Source of the DNA: Microbacterium horticulturae
GTDB lineage: Bacteria > Actinomycetota > Actinomycetes > Actinomycetales > Microbacteriaceae
Reading direction: 5' to 3'
Length of the DNA stretch: 64,000 nucleotides
Assembly (NCBI RefSeq): GCF_029094505.1
Contig: NZ_CP119108.1
Location: forward strand, 1,612,001-1,676,000
This document shows positions 31,178 through 41,245 of the stretch, piece after piece. Position 1 is the first letter of the stretch, and every line of letters begins with the position of its first letter. Under the pieces are notes generated by a model that ran no database searches, was not told where the DNA came from, and worked only from the letters and a program-made list of their open reading frames with translations. A program made the translations under genes and the position numbers.

Positions 31178-32194
31178 ATGAAAATCGACCTTGACGCTCG
31201 CATGAAGTACCTCCTGCGCCGGGCCCGCCGCTTCTCCCCGTCCCGTGTCACGACGTTCGCGCGTCAGATCTCGAAGGAACAGGGAAAGTGGATGCCGGCG
31301 GTCGCCGTCGACATGCTGTGGAGCGCCGCGTTCCACGACACGGCGTTCATCGACTACTACGAGGCGGACTTCGCCGCGCTGTCACGCGCCGAGCGCAAGA
31401 CCTTCATGACCTCGCTCGTGCAACACCACATCGCCGTGAAGCTGAACGATCCCGAGGCCGCCCAGACCTTCAACGACAAACGCCGCTTCCACCGGCGTTT
31501 CGGCGAGTTCACCGGTCGTGAGTGGCTCGACCTGGGGGAGTCGGGACCCGAGTCGCTCCAGGAGTTCGCGCAGCGTCATCCCGTGCTGATCGCCAAGGAG
31601 CCCATCAGCCGCGAGGGGCACGGCGTGTTCCGCTATGACGCGGCAGAGGTGACCGATTGGTCGGCCTTCCACGCCGAATTGGTCGCCAAGGGACAGGTCC
31701 TCGTCGAAGAGGCCATCGTGCAGCATCCCTACCTCGCCGGCTATTGCGCGGGCACGGTGAACACGACCCGGTTGGTGTCGTACTTCGACGGCACGAGCGT
31801 GCACATCGTCTCGCGGGTGCAGAAGTTCGGGCGCGGGGCGGTCAGCGACCAGTTCACCTGGGGCGGGTTCTTCACCATGCTCGACCGCCACGGAACCTCC
31901 GTCGGCCGTGGGCACTCCGGCAAGAACGACACCTTCTATTCGGTGCACCCCGACTCGGGTTTGTCGATCGTCGATTTCCAGGTGCCGATGTGGGACGAGG
32001 TCGTGTCTCTCATCGATCGCGCTGCCCGCGTCGTGCCCGAGGTGCCGTACGTGGGATGGGATGTGGCGGTCACGGCCGACGGTCCGGTTCTCATCGAAGG
32101 CAACTGGATCCCCGGGCTGTATGAGACCCGCGTGACGGCCACCGGCATCCGTACCGGCTCACGTCCGGAGCACGAAGCCGTGATGACCTGGTAA
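31178..32194 (+). CDS. Sugar-transfer-associated ATP-grasp protein (copy 2)
   Basis: This 338-residue paralogue of the gene at 30080-31099 has the same blocks: VLIAKEPISREGHGVFRYDA, IVQHPYLAGYCAGTVNTTRL, SDQFTWGGFFTMLDRHGTS and VGWDVAVTADGPVLIEGNWI. The Gly-rich loop is less glycine-rich than in copy 1, and the final Asn of the usual EANxN becomes EGNWI, so substrate choice probably differs. GGAG precedes the ATG. The alanine racemase pair starts 2 bases after the stop, so the three genes form an operon. Confidence 0.85.
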   Translation: MKIDLDARMKYLLRRARRFSPSRVTTFARQISKEQGKWMPAVAVDMLWSAAFHDTAFIDYYEADFAALSRAERKTFMTSLVQHHIAVKLNDPEAAQTFNDKRRFHRRFGEFTGREWLDLGESGPESLQEFAQRHPVLIAKEPISREGHGVFRYDAAEVTDWSAFHAELVAKGQVLVEEAIVQHPYLAGYCAGTVNTTRLVSYFDGTSVHIVSRVQKFGRGAVSDQFTWGGFFTMLDRHGTSVGRGHSGKNDTFYSVHPDSGLSIVDFQVPMWDEVVSLIDRAARVVPEVPYVGWDVAVTADGPVLIEGNWIPGLYETRVTATGIRTGSRPEHEAVMTW

Positions 32195-32196
32195 CC

Positions 32197-32823
32197 ATGC
32201 CTTCGCCGCGACCCGTCCGGGCGCTCATCTCGCTTGCCGCCCTCGCCCAGAACGCGCGGACGCTCTCCGGCGTCGCGGACGCGCGGCGGGATGCGTACGG
32301 CCACGGCCTGGACGTGTGCGGCCCCGTGCTTGCGGAGGCGGGTCTGGGGCTCTGGACCGACGATGCCCGGCCAGCGGGCCCGATCATCGACCCGGCGCTG
32401 CTGTGGGGCCTGCCCGGCAGCGGCTGCCGACCTGTGATGTCGCTGGTCGGCAGCGTCTTGAGCGCTAAGGCGCTCAAGACGGGCGAAGGCGTGTCGTACG
32501 GCTACACGTTCCGTGCCGACCGCGACACCCGCGTCGCCCTCGTCTCGGGCGGCTATGCCCAGGGTGTCGTGCGCGAGATCGGCAACCGGGCGACGGTGCG
32601 CGTCGCGGGCACCGACGCACCGATCGTCGGCCGCGTGGCGATGGACGCGTGCGTCATCGACATCGGGCAGATCGATGTCGGCCGTGGCGACGACGTCGTC
32701 TTCTTCGGGGAGCCGGCAGCCGGCGAGCCCGACCTCGGCGTCTGGACGCGCGCGACCGGCCTCGGCGCGGCAGAGATCGTGTGCCTCGCCGGCCTGCGCA
32801 GCGCTCGGGAGGTGCGTGCATGA
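32197..32823 (+). CDS. Alanine racemase-like protein: C-terminal domain with degenerate barrel
   Basis: The product has 208 residues. The N-terminal part keeps a trace of the PLP barrel (RRDAYGHGLDV), but the PLP Lys of KxDAYGHG is Arg30 and most of the barrel is missing. The C-terminal beta domain is intact. VSYGYTF, then VALVSGGYAQGVVREIGN with Tyr120 at the place of the catalytic Tyr265, and VGRVAMDACVIDI with the Met-Asp pair are all present. The stop overlaps the next start as ATGA. The next protein has the complementary half. The likely product is the catalytic-Tyr half of a two-subunit racemase. Confidence 0.8.
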   Translation: MPSPRPVRALISLAALAQNARTLSGVADARRDAYGHGLDVCGPVLAEAGLGLWTDDARPAGPIIDPALLWGLPGSGCRPVMSLVGSVLSAKALKTGEGVSYGYTFRADRDTRVALVSGGYAQGVVREIGNRATVRVAGTDAPIVGRVAMDACVIDIGQIDVGRGDDVVFFGEPAAGEPDLGVWTRATGLGAAEIVCLAGLRSAREVRA

Positions 32824-33851
32824 GCGCCTGGCTCGATGTCGACCTGGATGTGTTCGCGGCCAATCTCGCACGCATCAGGGCGACGGTCGCACCGGCTGCG
32901 CACATGCTCGTGGTGAAGGACGACGCCTATGGGCACGGACTGGGCCCGATCGTGCGCCGAGCGGCGGCCGAGGGGGTGGACTGGTTCGGGACCTTCGACG
33001 TCCCGACGGCGCTGGCCGTCCGTGAAGCCGGCGGAGTGGGATGCCGCATCTTGGCGTGGACCGTCTACGACCACTCCGACATCGATCGGGCGCTGGATGC
33101 GCACATCGACCTGGGGGTGGGGGACGTCTTCGTTCTCGACGCGGTCGCGGTGCGCGCGCGTAAGCGCGGGCAGCGTGCCCGCGTGCATCTGAAGATCGAC
33201 ACCGGATTGCACCGCAACGGAATAAGGCCCGAGGACTGGACGGACGCTCTCGCGCGGGTGCAGGCAGCTGCCGCGCACCTCGAGCTGGTCGGCGTCTGGA
33301 GCCATATCGCCGAAGCGTCGGACGACGACGACGACGCGGCGCGTACCGTCTTCATCGCCGCGGCCGACGAGGCCCAGGCCGCGATCGGGTCGCGGCCGCT
33401 GCGGCATCTCGCCGCGAGCGCGGCGTCGTTCGCACGCGACACGTTCCGCTTCGACCTCGTGCGCATCGGCGCATTCGCCTATGGCATACGTCCAGAGGGC
33501 GGGCCCAGCGACGCGGAGCTCGGCATCCGTCCGGTCGCGACGCTGCGCGCTTCGGTGACCGAGGCGCGTGCAGACGGGGTCGTGGTGGATGTGGGCGCGC
33601 TGGACGGTCTGGACTCCCGTTTGTCGGGACGACTGCGGGTCGGCACGCCAGCCGGCGAACGCCTGCTGCTGTCGGTGGCTGCGACCACCGCGATCGTCGA
33701 CGGGTGGGAAGGCGCCCAAGCGGGTGACGATGTGGCGCTGCTCGGGGGAGAGGCGCCGAGCACCGCCACGGACGCAGCCGAACTTCTGGGAACCATCGGT
33801 GAGCAGGTCGTCCTGCGGATCTCACCGCACGTGCCGCGGCGATACCGCTGA
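32820..33851 (+). CDS. Alanine racemase-like protein: PLP barrel with degenerate C-domain
   Basis: The product has 343 residues. The barrel is complete: HMLVVKDDAYGHGLGPIV with PLP Lys33, VHLKIDTGLHRNGI, LVGVWSHIAEASD, HLAASAASF and FDLVRIGAFAYGI. The C-terminal domain has lost the SYG and GYADG catalytic-Tyr segments and the Met-Asp motif. It reads VGALDGLDSRLSGRLRVG where those should be. Conventional alanine racemase borrows Tyr from the partner subunit, so this protein and its overlapping neighbour together hold one full set of residues. The substrate is not known; Lys/Orn racemisation is possible given the D-Orn or D-Lys in Microbacteriaceae cell walls. Confidence 0.8.
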   Translation: MSAWLDVDLDVFAANLARIRATVAPAAHMLVVKDDAYGHGLGPIVRRAAAEGVDWFGTFDVPTALAVREAGGVGCRILAWTVYDHSDIDRALDAHIDLGVGDVFVLDAVAVRARKRGQRARVHLKIDTGLHRNGIRPEDWTDALARVQAAAAHLELVGVWSHIAEASDDDDDAARTVFIAAADEAQAAIGSRPLRHLAASAASFARDTFRFDLVRIGAFAYGIRPEGGPSDAELGIRPVATLRASVTEARADGVVVDVGALDGLDSRLSGRLRVGTPAGERLLLSVAATTAIVDGWEGAQAGDDVALLGGEAPSTATDAAELLGTIGEQVVLRISPHVPRRYR

Positions 33852-33880
33852 CGCGGTCGGGCGCGGACTGCTTCGGAAAT

Positions 33881-34102
33881 TCAGTCGGCCGCGTTCAGAC
33901 GAGCCGTCTCGTCGTGCCAGGAGGTCGCGACGCTGCGCAGCTTCTCCTCGTACTTGCGACCGTGGTGCGCACAGAAGAGCAGCTCGCTGCCGTTGACGAC
34001 GGCAGCGATGTAAGCCTGCGCGCCGCACGCATCACACCGGTCGGCGGCGGTCAGACGGTACTCGGCGAGAGCCTGCTCGTCGGGGGTGGTGAGCGTGTTC
34101 AT
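33881..34102 (-). CDS. Small zinc-binding conserved protein (DUF7455)
   Basis: This 73-residue protein has two CxxC/CxxH-like pairs, RCDACGAQAY and LLFCAHHGRKY, which fit a single zinc site. It is widely conserved in actinobacteria beside topoisomerase or sigma factor genes. The function is unknown. It is convergent with the racemase gene and divergent from parE. Confidence 0.85.
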   Translation of the reverse strand: MNTLTTPDEQALAEYRLTAADRCDACGAQAYIAAVVNGSELLFCAHHGRKYEEKLRSVATSWHDETARLNAAD

Positions 34103-34266
34103 CGTCTGCCTCCTCGTGCGTGTGCGACGGTCCGTTCCTCACATACAACCACGCGCACCCCGGGAGGATGCCCATAAGGTGTGCCGTTTCGCTCAGCGCG
34201 TACGCGGCGGCCGCGGGCCGTGTGTCGGCGGTGCCGTCACCTGTGGCGCGGATATCCTTGAGGATT

Positions 34267-36336
34267 GTGACCGCTGAGTACTCCGCCCATCATCTTCAGG
34301 TGCTCGAGGGTCTCGAGGCGGTGCGCAAGCGCCCGGGAATGTACATCGGCTCGACCGACTCGCGTGGCCTCATGCACTGCCTCTGGGAGATCATCGACAA
34401 CTCCGTCGACGAGGCCCTCGGCGGTTACGGCGCCCGCATCGACATCCTGCTGCGCGACGACGGCAGCGTCGAGGTCCAGGACCGCGCCCGGGGCATCCCG
34501 GTCGACATCGAGCCCCGCACGGGCCTGTCGGGCGTCGAAGTGGTCTTCACGAAGCTGCATGCCGGAGGCAAGTTCGGCTCGGGCTCGTACACCGCATCGG
34601 GTGGCCTGCACGGTGTCGGTGCGTCGGTGGTCAACGCCCTCTCCGAGCGCCTGGATGTCGAGGTCGACCGCAACGGCAAGACGTGGGCGATGTCGTTCCG
34701 GCGTGGCGAACCCGGTGTCTTCGACGGCGACGGGCCCGATGCGCCGTTCACGCCCTTCGCGACCTCGAGTAAGCTGCGCGTGGCGGGCAAGGTGGCCAAG
34801 GGCACCACCGGCACGCGCATCCGTTACTGGGCCGATCGCCAGATCTTCACGAAGGACGCGCGTTTCGGACTCACCGAGCTCGAGCAGCGCGTGCGCCAGA
34901 CCGCGTTCCTCGTTCCCGGACTCGAACTGGTCATCCGCGACGAGCGCGGCGAGGAGACGGTCGAATCCTCTTATCACTACGAGGGCGGGATCTCCGAGTT
35001 CGCCGAGTTCCTCGCCACGGATGCGCCGGTCACCGACACCTGGCGCCTCACCGGCGCGGGGACGTTCACCGAGACCGTCCCGGTACTGCAGCCCTCGGGG
35101 GCTCTGGTGCCGACCGAGGTCGAGCGCGAATGCCAGGTCGACATCGCCATGCGCTGGGGCACCGGCTACGACGCGGTCGCCCGCTCGTTCGTGAACATCA
35201 TCGCGACGCCGAAGGGCGGTACGCACCAGCAAGGGTTCGAGCAGGGACTGGTCAAGGCCGTGCGCGCCCAGGTCGACCAGAACGCTCGCAAGCTCAAGGT
35301 CGGCAATGACAAGCTGGAGAAGGACGACATCCTTGCCGGTTTGACCGTGGTGCTGACGGTCCGACTGCCCGAGCCGCAGTTCGAGGGCCAGACGAAAGAG
35401 GTTCTGGGCACGCCCGCCGTGCGCCAGATCGTGTCCAACGTCGTGAACAAGGAGCTCACGACGCGACTGACCTCCACCAAGCGCGATGACAAGTCGCAGG
35501 CATCCCAGCTGCTCGACAAGGTCGTCGCCGAGATGAAGGCGCGCATCTCCGCACGAGCCCACAAAGAGACGCAGCGTCGCAAGAACGCCCTCGAATCGTC
35601 GTCGCTGCCGGTCAAGCTCGTCGACTGCCGTTCGAACGACGTCACCGAGTCGGAACTCTTCATCGTCGAGGGCGATTCGGCGCTCGGCACCGCCAAGCTC
35701 GCCCGCGACAGCGAGCATCAGGCGCTGCTGCCGATCCGCGGCAAGATCCTGAACGTGCAGAAGGCCTCGATCAGCGACATGCTGTCCAACGCCGAGTGCG
35801 CGGCGATCATCACCTCGGTCGGCGCGGGCTCGGGCCGCTCGTTCGATCTGAGCGCCGCGCGCTACGGCAAGGTCATCATGATGAGCGACGCCGACGTCGA
35901 CGGCGCGCACATCCGCACGCTGCTGCTGACCCTGTTCTTCCGCTACATGCGGCCCCTCATCGAGGACGGCCGCGTGTTCGCGGCGGTGCCGCCGCTGCAC
36001 CGGGTCGTCGTGATCAACCCGGGGTCGAAGCCGAACGAGACGATCTACACGTACTCCGAGCAGGAGCTGCACGCGCTGCTGGCCAAGCTGACCAAGTCGG
36101 GCAAGCGCTGGCAGGAGCCTGTGCAGCGCTACAAGGGCCTCGGTGAGATGGATGCCGACCAGCTGGCCACCACGACGATGGATCGATCGGCGCGCACTCT
36201 GCGCCGCGTTCAGGTGGAGGATGCCGAGGCCGCCGCCCGCGTGTTCGAGATGCTCATGGGCAGTGACGTGGCACCGCGGCGCGACTTCATCGTGACCTCG
36301 AGCGACGCACTCTCACGCGAACGTATCGACGCCTGA
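34267..36336 (+). CDS. parE: DNA topoisomerase IV subunit B
   Basis: This type II topoisomerase ATPase subunit has 689 residues. The GHKL ATPase motifs are EIIDNSVDEALGGYGARI, DRARGIPVDI and GGLHGVGASVVNALS. The transducer contains YNRSFVNI-like KNI/FVNIIATPKGGTHQQGF. The Toprim domain has EGDSALGTAKLARDSEHQAL, then PIRGKILNVQKAS and MMSDADVDGAHIRTLLLTLF. GAGG precedes the GTG at 34267; in-frame starts upstream lack support. parC is convergent, 13 bases downstream. It could be the only such enzyme besides gyrase, and no gyrase genes are in view. Confidence 0.93.
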   Translation: MTAEYSAHHLQVLEGLEAVRKRPGMYIGSTDSRGLMHCLWEIIDNSVDEALGGYGARIDILLRDDGSVEVQDRARGIPVDIEPRTGLSGVEVVFTKLHAGGKFGSGSYTASGGLHGVGASVVNALSERLDVEVDRNGKTWAMSFRRGEPGVFDGDGPDAPFTPFATSSKLRVAGKVAKGTTGTRIRYWADRQIFTKDARFGLTELEQRVRQTAFLVPGLELVIRDERGEETVESSYHYEGGISEFAEFLATDAPVTDTWRLTGAGTFTETVPVLQPSGALVPTEVERECQVDIAMRWGTGYDAVARSFVNIIATPKGGTHQQGFEQGLVKAVRAQVDQNARKLKVGNDKLEKDDILAGLTVVLTVRLPEPQFEGQTKEVLGTPAVRQIVSNVVNKELTTRLTSTKRDDKSQASQLLDKVVAEMKARISARAHKETQRRKNALESSSLPVKLVDCRSNDVTESELFIVEGDSALGTAKLARDSEHQALLPIRGKILNVQKASISDMLSNAECAAIITSVGAGSGRSFDLSAARYGKVIMMSDADVDGAHIRTLLLTLFFRYMRPLIEDGRVFAAVPPLHRVVVINPGSKPNETIYTYSEQELHALLAKLTKSGKRWQEPVQRYKGLGEMDADQLATTTMDRSARTLRRVQVEDAEAAARVFEMLMGSDVAPRRDFIVTSSDALSRERIDA

Positions 36337-36349
36337 GCGCCGCCGCGCG

Positions 36350-38803
36350 TCAGCGGACGGTCGTGCCGATCGCGCCGATGACCGCGTCGAGGGGTGTGCC
36401 CGAGGCATCCCGCCTCGCCGGCTCAGCCGGCAGCTGACGGACCGCCCCGTCGGTGCCGACCGCGTGCGGGGCCGCGCCCACCCAGGCGAGGGTGATGGCG
36501 TCCTCGCCCTTCAAGAAGCGCTGAGCGCGCACGCCGCCCGTACCGCGTCCCTTGGCGGGGAACTGGTCGAACGTCGAGACCTTGGCCGTTCCGGCATCGG
36601 CACCGGCAAGCACCTGTGTGGAGCCGGCAACGGTGACCACGACGGTGGCCTCTTCTCCCGCGGGCACCACGTCGAACGAGACGACGTTCTCGCCGGAAGT
36701 CACCCGGACACCGGCCATGCCGCCCGCCGATCGTCCCTGCGGACGGACCGCAGAAGCGGGGAAGCGCAGCAGCTGGGCGTCGGAGGTGACGAACACCAGC
36801 TCTGCGTCGTCGGGCGCTGGGGCGGCGCCGACGACGGCGTCACCGGGCTTGAGGGAGATGATCTCGGTCTCGGGCTTGCCGGCGAGCTCGGTCGCGGCGA
36901 CACGTTTGACGATGCCCTGGGTCGTCCCCAGAGCGATCGCCGGTTCGGTCACGAGTGGCACGATCGCGACCACGTGCTCGCCCTTGGCCAGCGCCAGGTA
37001 TTGGTCGACGCGGGTTCCGGCGCCGAGCTGCACCGAATTTCCAGGGACCGACGGCAGATCGACGGGCGTGAAGCGCACGAGACGTCCGGCGGTGGTGACC
37101 GCTCCCAGCTCACCGCGTGAGGTGGTGTCGACGCTCGAGCGGATGGCGTCGTGCTTGGACCGGCGGGACGGAGTGCGGATGCCGCCGTCCTCGGCGTCGG
37201 CGACGAGATCGGCGCGCACCATGCGACCGGTCGCCGAGAGGAAGACGCGGCACGGGATGTCGGCGATCTCCAGCGACGGCGCACGACGGCTGCTGCGGGG
37301 CTGGATGGGGCCGCCGTCGAGGAGCAGGGTGCGCCGCGGCGTGCCGTAGGCGTCGGCCGCGGCATCCAGCTCCCGGGCGACCTGCTGCCGCAGCAGCACC
37401 TCCGAGCCGAGCAGTTCGACCAGCTGGGCAATCTCGGCCTGCAGCTGGTCGCGCTCGGCCTCGAGCTCGATGCGCGAGAATTTGGTCAGACGCCGCAGCC
37501 GCAGCTCGAGGATGTACTCGGCCTGCTGCTCGGAGAGGTCGAAGACGCTGCGCAGGCGTGTGCGCGCCTGTTCGCTGTCGTCGGACGAGCGGATCACCTG
37601 GATGACCTCGTCGATGTCGAGGATCGCGATGAGCAGTCCCTCGACGAGGTGCAGGCGCTCGCGCTTGCGTGCCAGACGGTACTCGCTGCGCCGGGTCACC
37701 ACGCGGATGCGATGGTCGAGGTAGACCTGGAGCAGTTCGCGCAGCCCCAGTGTCTGCGGCTGGCCCTCGACGAGCGCGACGTTGTTGATGGAGAAGGAGT
37801 CCTCGAGCGGCGTCAGCCGGTACAGGTGCTCGAGAACGGCCTTGGGATCGAACCCGGTCTTGATCGAGATGACCAGGCGCAGACCGTTCTTGCGGTCGGT
37901 GAGGTCGGCGACATCCGAGATGCCGGTGAGCTTCTTGGCCTGCACCGCGTCTTTGATCTTCTCGATGACCCGCTCCGGGCCGACGAGGTAGGGCAGCTCG
38001 GTGACGACGATTCCGGTCTTGCGCGGGCCGAGCTGCTCGATCGACACCTTCGCCCGCGTGCGGAACGCCCCGCGCCCGGTGCGGTACGCGTCCTTGATGC
38101 CGTCGACACCGGTGATGATGCCGCCGCCGGGCAGATCGGGACCCGGGACGAACTCCATGAGCTCGTCCACGGTGGCGTCGGGGTGCTCGAGGAGGTGGGT
38201 GGCGGCCGAGGCGACCTCGATGAGGTTGTGCGGCGCCATGTTCGTGGCCATGCCGACGGCGATGCCCGAGGCCCCGTTGACGAGCAGGTTGGGGAAGGCG
38301 GCCGGCAGCACCTCGGGCTGCTGGAACTGGCCGTCGTAGTTCGGGATGAAGTCCACGACGTCTTCGTCGAGGCTCTCGGTCATCGCCAGAGCGGGTGGTG
38401 CCAGGCGTGCTTCGGTGTACCGTGCGGCGGCGGGCCCGTCATCGAGCGAGCCGAAGTTGCCGTGTCCGTCGACGAGGGGGACGCGCAGGGTGAACGGCTG
38501 TGCGAGGCGCACGAGGGCGTCGTAGATGGCCGAGTCCCCGTGCGGGTGCAGCTTGCCCATGACCTCGCCGACGACGCGCGCGCTCTTGACGTGGCCCTTG
38601 TCAGGCCGCAGGCCCATCTCGGCCATCTGGAACAGGATGCGGCGCTGCACGGGTTTGAGCCCGTCGCGTGCGTCGGGCAGGGCCCGCGAATAGATGACCG
38701 AGTACGCGTACTCGAGGTACGACCCCTGCATCTCGGCCGAGACGTCGACGTCCTCGATGCGCTCGCTGCTCGGGCTCGACGGCGTGGGGGTCTTGGCAGG
38801 CAT
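36350..38803 (-). CDS. parC: DNA topoisomerase IV subunit A
   Basis: This breakage-reunion subunit has 817 residues. The catalytic Tyr is Tyr129 in ARYTEAR. The quinolone pocket reads [12 protein letters not shown], with Ser91 and Asp95 in the positions equivalent to GyrA Ser83/Asp87, so no classical resistance change is present. A coiled-coil region ([20 protein letters not shown]) joins to a C-terminal beta-propeller with GQG/GAPAP-type blades. The start at 38803 has GGAG upstream, and the long upstream extension of the frame is ignored. parE is convergent, tail to tail. Confidence 0.92.
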   Translation of the reverse strand: MPAKTPTPSSPSSERIEDVDVSAEMQGSYLEYAYSVIYSRALPDARDGLKPVQRRILFQMAEMGLRPDKGHVKSARVVGEVMGKLHPHGDSAIYDALVRLAQPFTLRVPLVDGHGNFGSLDDGPAAARYTEARLAPPALAMTESLDEDVVDFIPNYDGQFQQPEVLPAAFPNLLVNGASGIAVGMATNMAPHNLIEVASAATHLLEHPDATVDELMEFVPGPDLPGGGIITGVDGIKDAYRTGRGAFRTRAKVSIEQLGPRKTGIVVTELPYLVGPERVIEKIKDAVQAKKLTGISDVADLTDRKNGLRLVISIKTGFDPKAVLEHLYRLTPLEDSFSINNVALVEGQPQTLGLRELLQVYLDHRIRVVTRRSEYRLARKRERLHLVEGLLIAILDIDEVIQVIRSSDDSEQARTRLRSVFDLSEQQAEYILELRLRRLTKFSRIELEAERDQLQAEIAQLVELLGSEVLLRQQVARELDAAADAYGTPRRTLLLDGGPIQPRSSRRAPSLEIADIPCRVFLSATGRMVRADLVADAEDGGIRTPSRRSKHDAIRSSVDTTSRGELGAVTTAGRLVRFTPVDLPSVPGNSVQLGAGTRVDQYLALAKGEHVVAIVPLVTEPAIALGTTQGIVKRVAATELAGKPETEIISLKPGDAVVGAAPAPDDAELVFVTSDAQLLRFPASAVRPQGRSAGGMAGVRVTSGENVVSFDVVPAGEEATVVVTVAGSTQVLAGADAGTAKVSTFDQFPAKGRGTGGVRAQRFLKGEDAITLAWVGAAPHAVGTDGAVRQLPAEPARRDASGTPLDAVIGAIGTTVR

Positions 38804-38858
38804 ACGGCTCCGGTTCGGGTTGCGGGCGGGGCCCACGGCGTGTGCCAGACTGACCCCG

Positions 38859-39986
38859 ATGACATTCAGCCTACCGGCGGCGACGCCCGTCGCCCGGAGC
38901 ATCACCGGCGTTGTGCCGCAGCTCGTCGCGGCGCTCTCGGGCACCTCCGCGTGGTTCGCGCCCGCCCGCAGCGCCATCGTCTTCACGGTCGACGGGCTCG
39001 GAGCGCACAACCTCAGCGCGCGCCGAGGACATGCGCGTTTTCTGGCCGCGAACCGTTCCAAGAAGGACGTCGCCCGCACCGTGTTCCCGTCGACGACGGC
39101 CACCGCGCTGACGAGCCTGCTCACCGGAGCGGATGCGGGCGAGCACGGTGTGGTCGGCTACCGTGCGCGGGTTCCGGGGACGGATGTCATCGCCAACCAG
39201 CTCAAGGGCTGGGACGAGCACACCATCGATCCCGCGACCTGGCAGCGCGCAGAGCCTCTCTTCGCGCGCGAAGCAGCGCGGGGAAGGCCGTGCTTCGTCG
39301 TCACGATGCCCGCTTTCGCGTCGTCGGGGTTCACCCGGGCGACCACCCGCGGCGCGCAGATGCTCACGGCCCAGACGACAGGTGAGCGCGCGCTGTTGGC
39401 GGCGGAGCTCGCCGCGCGGCATCCCGGCGCTCTCATCTACGTGTACACGCCCGATCTCGACCGGGTCGGGCACAAGCACGGTGTGGAATCCGAGCAGTGG
39501 TCCGCCGCGCTCGAAGAGGTCGACGGCGCCGTCCGCAGCCTGGCCGAAGCGCTGCCGGCCGACGTGGGAGCGGTGGTGACCGCCGACCACGGCATGGTCG
39601 ATGTGCCGCGTCACCGGCAGGTGCTGCTGACCGAGGGCGACACACTCCTTGACGGCGTGCACCTGATCGGTGGCGAGCCGCGCATGCTGCATCTGTACGC
39701 TCTCGACGGCGAGGCGGACGGCGTGCGAGCACGATGGGCGGAGGCCGAGGGTGGGCGGTCCTGGGTCATGTCGCGTGACGAGGCGATCGGTGCGGGCCTG
39801 TTCGGACGGGTGGATGCCGCGGTCCGTGGCCGCATCGGAGACGTTCTGGTGGCAGCGCGCGCGGGCATCGTGTACTACGACGACCGGCTCGTCGACAAGG
39901 CCGCGCAGAAGATGGTGGGCCAGCACGGCTCGCTCAGCCCTGAGGAGACGACCGTTCCGCTGATCCGCCTGGGCGCGTTCGCCTGA
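38859..39986 (+). CDS. Alkaline phosphatase-superfamily nucleotide pyrophosphatase/phosphodiesterase
   Basis: This 375-residue protein has the metal-binding pattern of nucleotide pyrophosphatases. [14 protein letters not shown] supplies the first Asp. [20 protein letters not shown] carries the catalytic Thr. [14 protein letters not shown] and [12 protein letters not shown] supply the other metal-binding Asp and His residues. No clear signal peptide is present, so a cytoplasmic location is likely. The substrate is unknown. It sits 55 bases from the divergent parC and ends 3 bases before the sepH stop. Confidence 0.88.
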   Translation: MTFSLPAATPVARSITGVVPQLVAALSGTSAWFAPARSAIVFTVDGLGAHNLSARRGHARFLAANRSKKDVARTVFPSTTATALTSLLTGADAGEHGVVGYRARVPGTDVIANQLKGWDEHTIDPATWQRAEPLFAREAARGRPCFVVTMPAFASSGFTRATTRGAQMLTAQTTGERALLAAELAARHPGALIYVYTPDLDRVGHKHGVESEQWSAALEEVDGAVRSLAEALPADVGAVVTADHGMVDVPRHRQVLLTEGDTLLDGVHLIGGEPRMLHLYALDGEADGVRARWAEAEGGRSWVMSRDEAIGAGLFGRVDAAVRGRIGDVLVAARAGIVYYDDRLVDKAAQKMVGQHGSLSPEETTVPLIRLGAFA

Positions 39987-39989
39987 CTG

Positions 39990-41033
39990 TCAGTTGTCGT
40001 CGGTGCGGGCACCGAACACTATCTCGTCCCAGGACGGCATCGCCGGGCGGCCCTTGCGACGTGCCTCCCCTGCCGGGGACGACGGGCGCTGGTCGTCGTC
40101 GTCCGCCGGCGACGGCTCGTCGGCCCTCTTGTAACCGGGCTCGAGCGCGTCGAAGAGCGCCATGGGATGTGGCGGCTCGACGGCCGGGGAGTCCTCCGGC
40201 GCCTCCGGTGCGGGAGCGCGCTGACCGCGGCGTCGGCGCAGCGCCTCAAGCAGGTCCGCGGTCTCGCTGGAGGGCTGGGACTGCTCGGGCGCGCGCTTGA
40301 TCGCGGCGTATTGCACGGCCGCCGGTGCGGCGTCCTGCGCGGGGGCAGCCTGTGCCGCGGCCTCTTCGGCCTCTGCACGCATGCGTCGCGGACCGAACTG
40401 CTCGAGGTCGAACCGCGAGTCGTCCTTGGGCGTGGGTGTGTCGAGGGCACGGAGGCGGGGGATCAGCCCTTCGGGCAGCGAGCCCTGTCGCGACAGTTGC
40501 GTCGCGTCGGCATTCAGTGGTGAGAGCGTGCCACGCCGCGGTTCGAAGCTCCACCGCGCGTCGTGGTCCACTTCGGCGGACGTGAACTCGAGCTTGACGA
40601 TCCAGGAGCGGTCGTCTTTCCAACTGCTCCAGCGCTCACCGGTGGCGTGGGCCTCGCCGAGCTTGGCTCGAACGGCGCCGCCGAACGTCTGCGAGGCCTC
40701 GTCGATGTCGCCCGCCACGAGCACCGGGACCGCCAGCGCCTGGTCGACGATGTGCTCGCGCTCGGCCAGCACGGGGCCCTCGTAGCGCGCAACGTCCTCC
40801 ACGGTGACGCCCAGTGCTTCGGCGACCTCCGTCGCCGTCATCCCGGCGCGGATGCGTGACTGCACGTCGCGCGGGTTCAGTCGCGGCCCGCGCGGCTCGG
40901 CATCGGTCTGACGGTGTGAACGCTTCAACTCGCTGCGCAGCACATCGTCGACCGGAAGAGTGAAGCGGGCGCCGGATTCGGTCGCCAAGACGAGAGTGTC
41001 GTCTTCGGAGCCGATGACCCTGAGCTGTTCCAT
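39990..41033 (-). CDS. sepH: Septation protein SepH
   Basis: This actinobacterial cell-division protein has 347 residues. The N-terminal DUF3071 domain contains LRVIGSEDDTLVLATESGAR, LNPRDVQSRIRAGMTATEVA (helix-turn-helix) and FTSAEVDHDARWSFEPRRGT. A long Ala/Pro/Glu-rich linker and a short conserved C-terminal end (GRPAMPSWDEIVFG) follow. SepH binds FtsZ and promotes filament assembly in Streptomyces and Mycobacterium. The gene is divergent from the DUF4193 gene across a 212-base gap. Confidence 0.9.
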   Translation of the reverse strand: MEQLRVIGSEDDTLVLATESGARFTLPVDDVLRSELKRSHRQTDAEPRGPRLNPRDVQSRIRAGMTATEVAEALGVTVEDVARYEGPVLAEREHIVDQALAVPVLVAGDIDEASQTFGGAVRAKLGEAHATGERWSSWKDDRSWIVKLEFTSAEVDHDARWSFEPRRGTLSPLNADATQLSRQGSLPEGLIPRLRALDTPTPKDDSRFDLEQFGPRRMRAEAEEAAAQAAPAQDAAPAAVQYAAIKRAPEQSQPSSETADLLEALRRRRGQRAPAPEAPEDSPAVEPPHPMALFDALEPGYKRADEPSPADDDDQRPSSPAGEARRKGRPAMPSWDEIVFGARTDDN

Positions 41034-41245
41034 GCGAACACGCCTTTCCTTCGCTGTACAGTCATGGTCGCACGCACGCGCGGAGCGGCCGGGAATATCG
41101 CGGGCGTGCCGCCGGTTTCATCGCAGGATCGCGACACGCCACCGCGCACTGCGAGATGCATTTGCGAAATGCCGCGCGGTCGTGCAAACTATGCCCGCCC
41201 CTTCGGGGCCCCAGACTTCCACGGAAAGTAGAGACTTCAGGAAAA

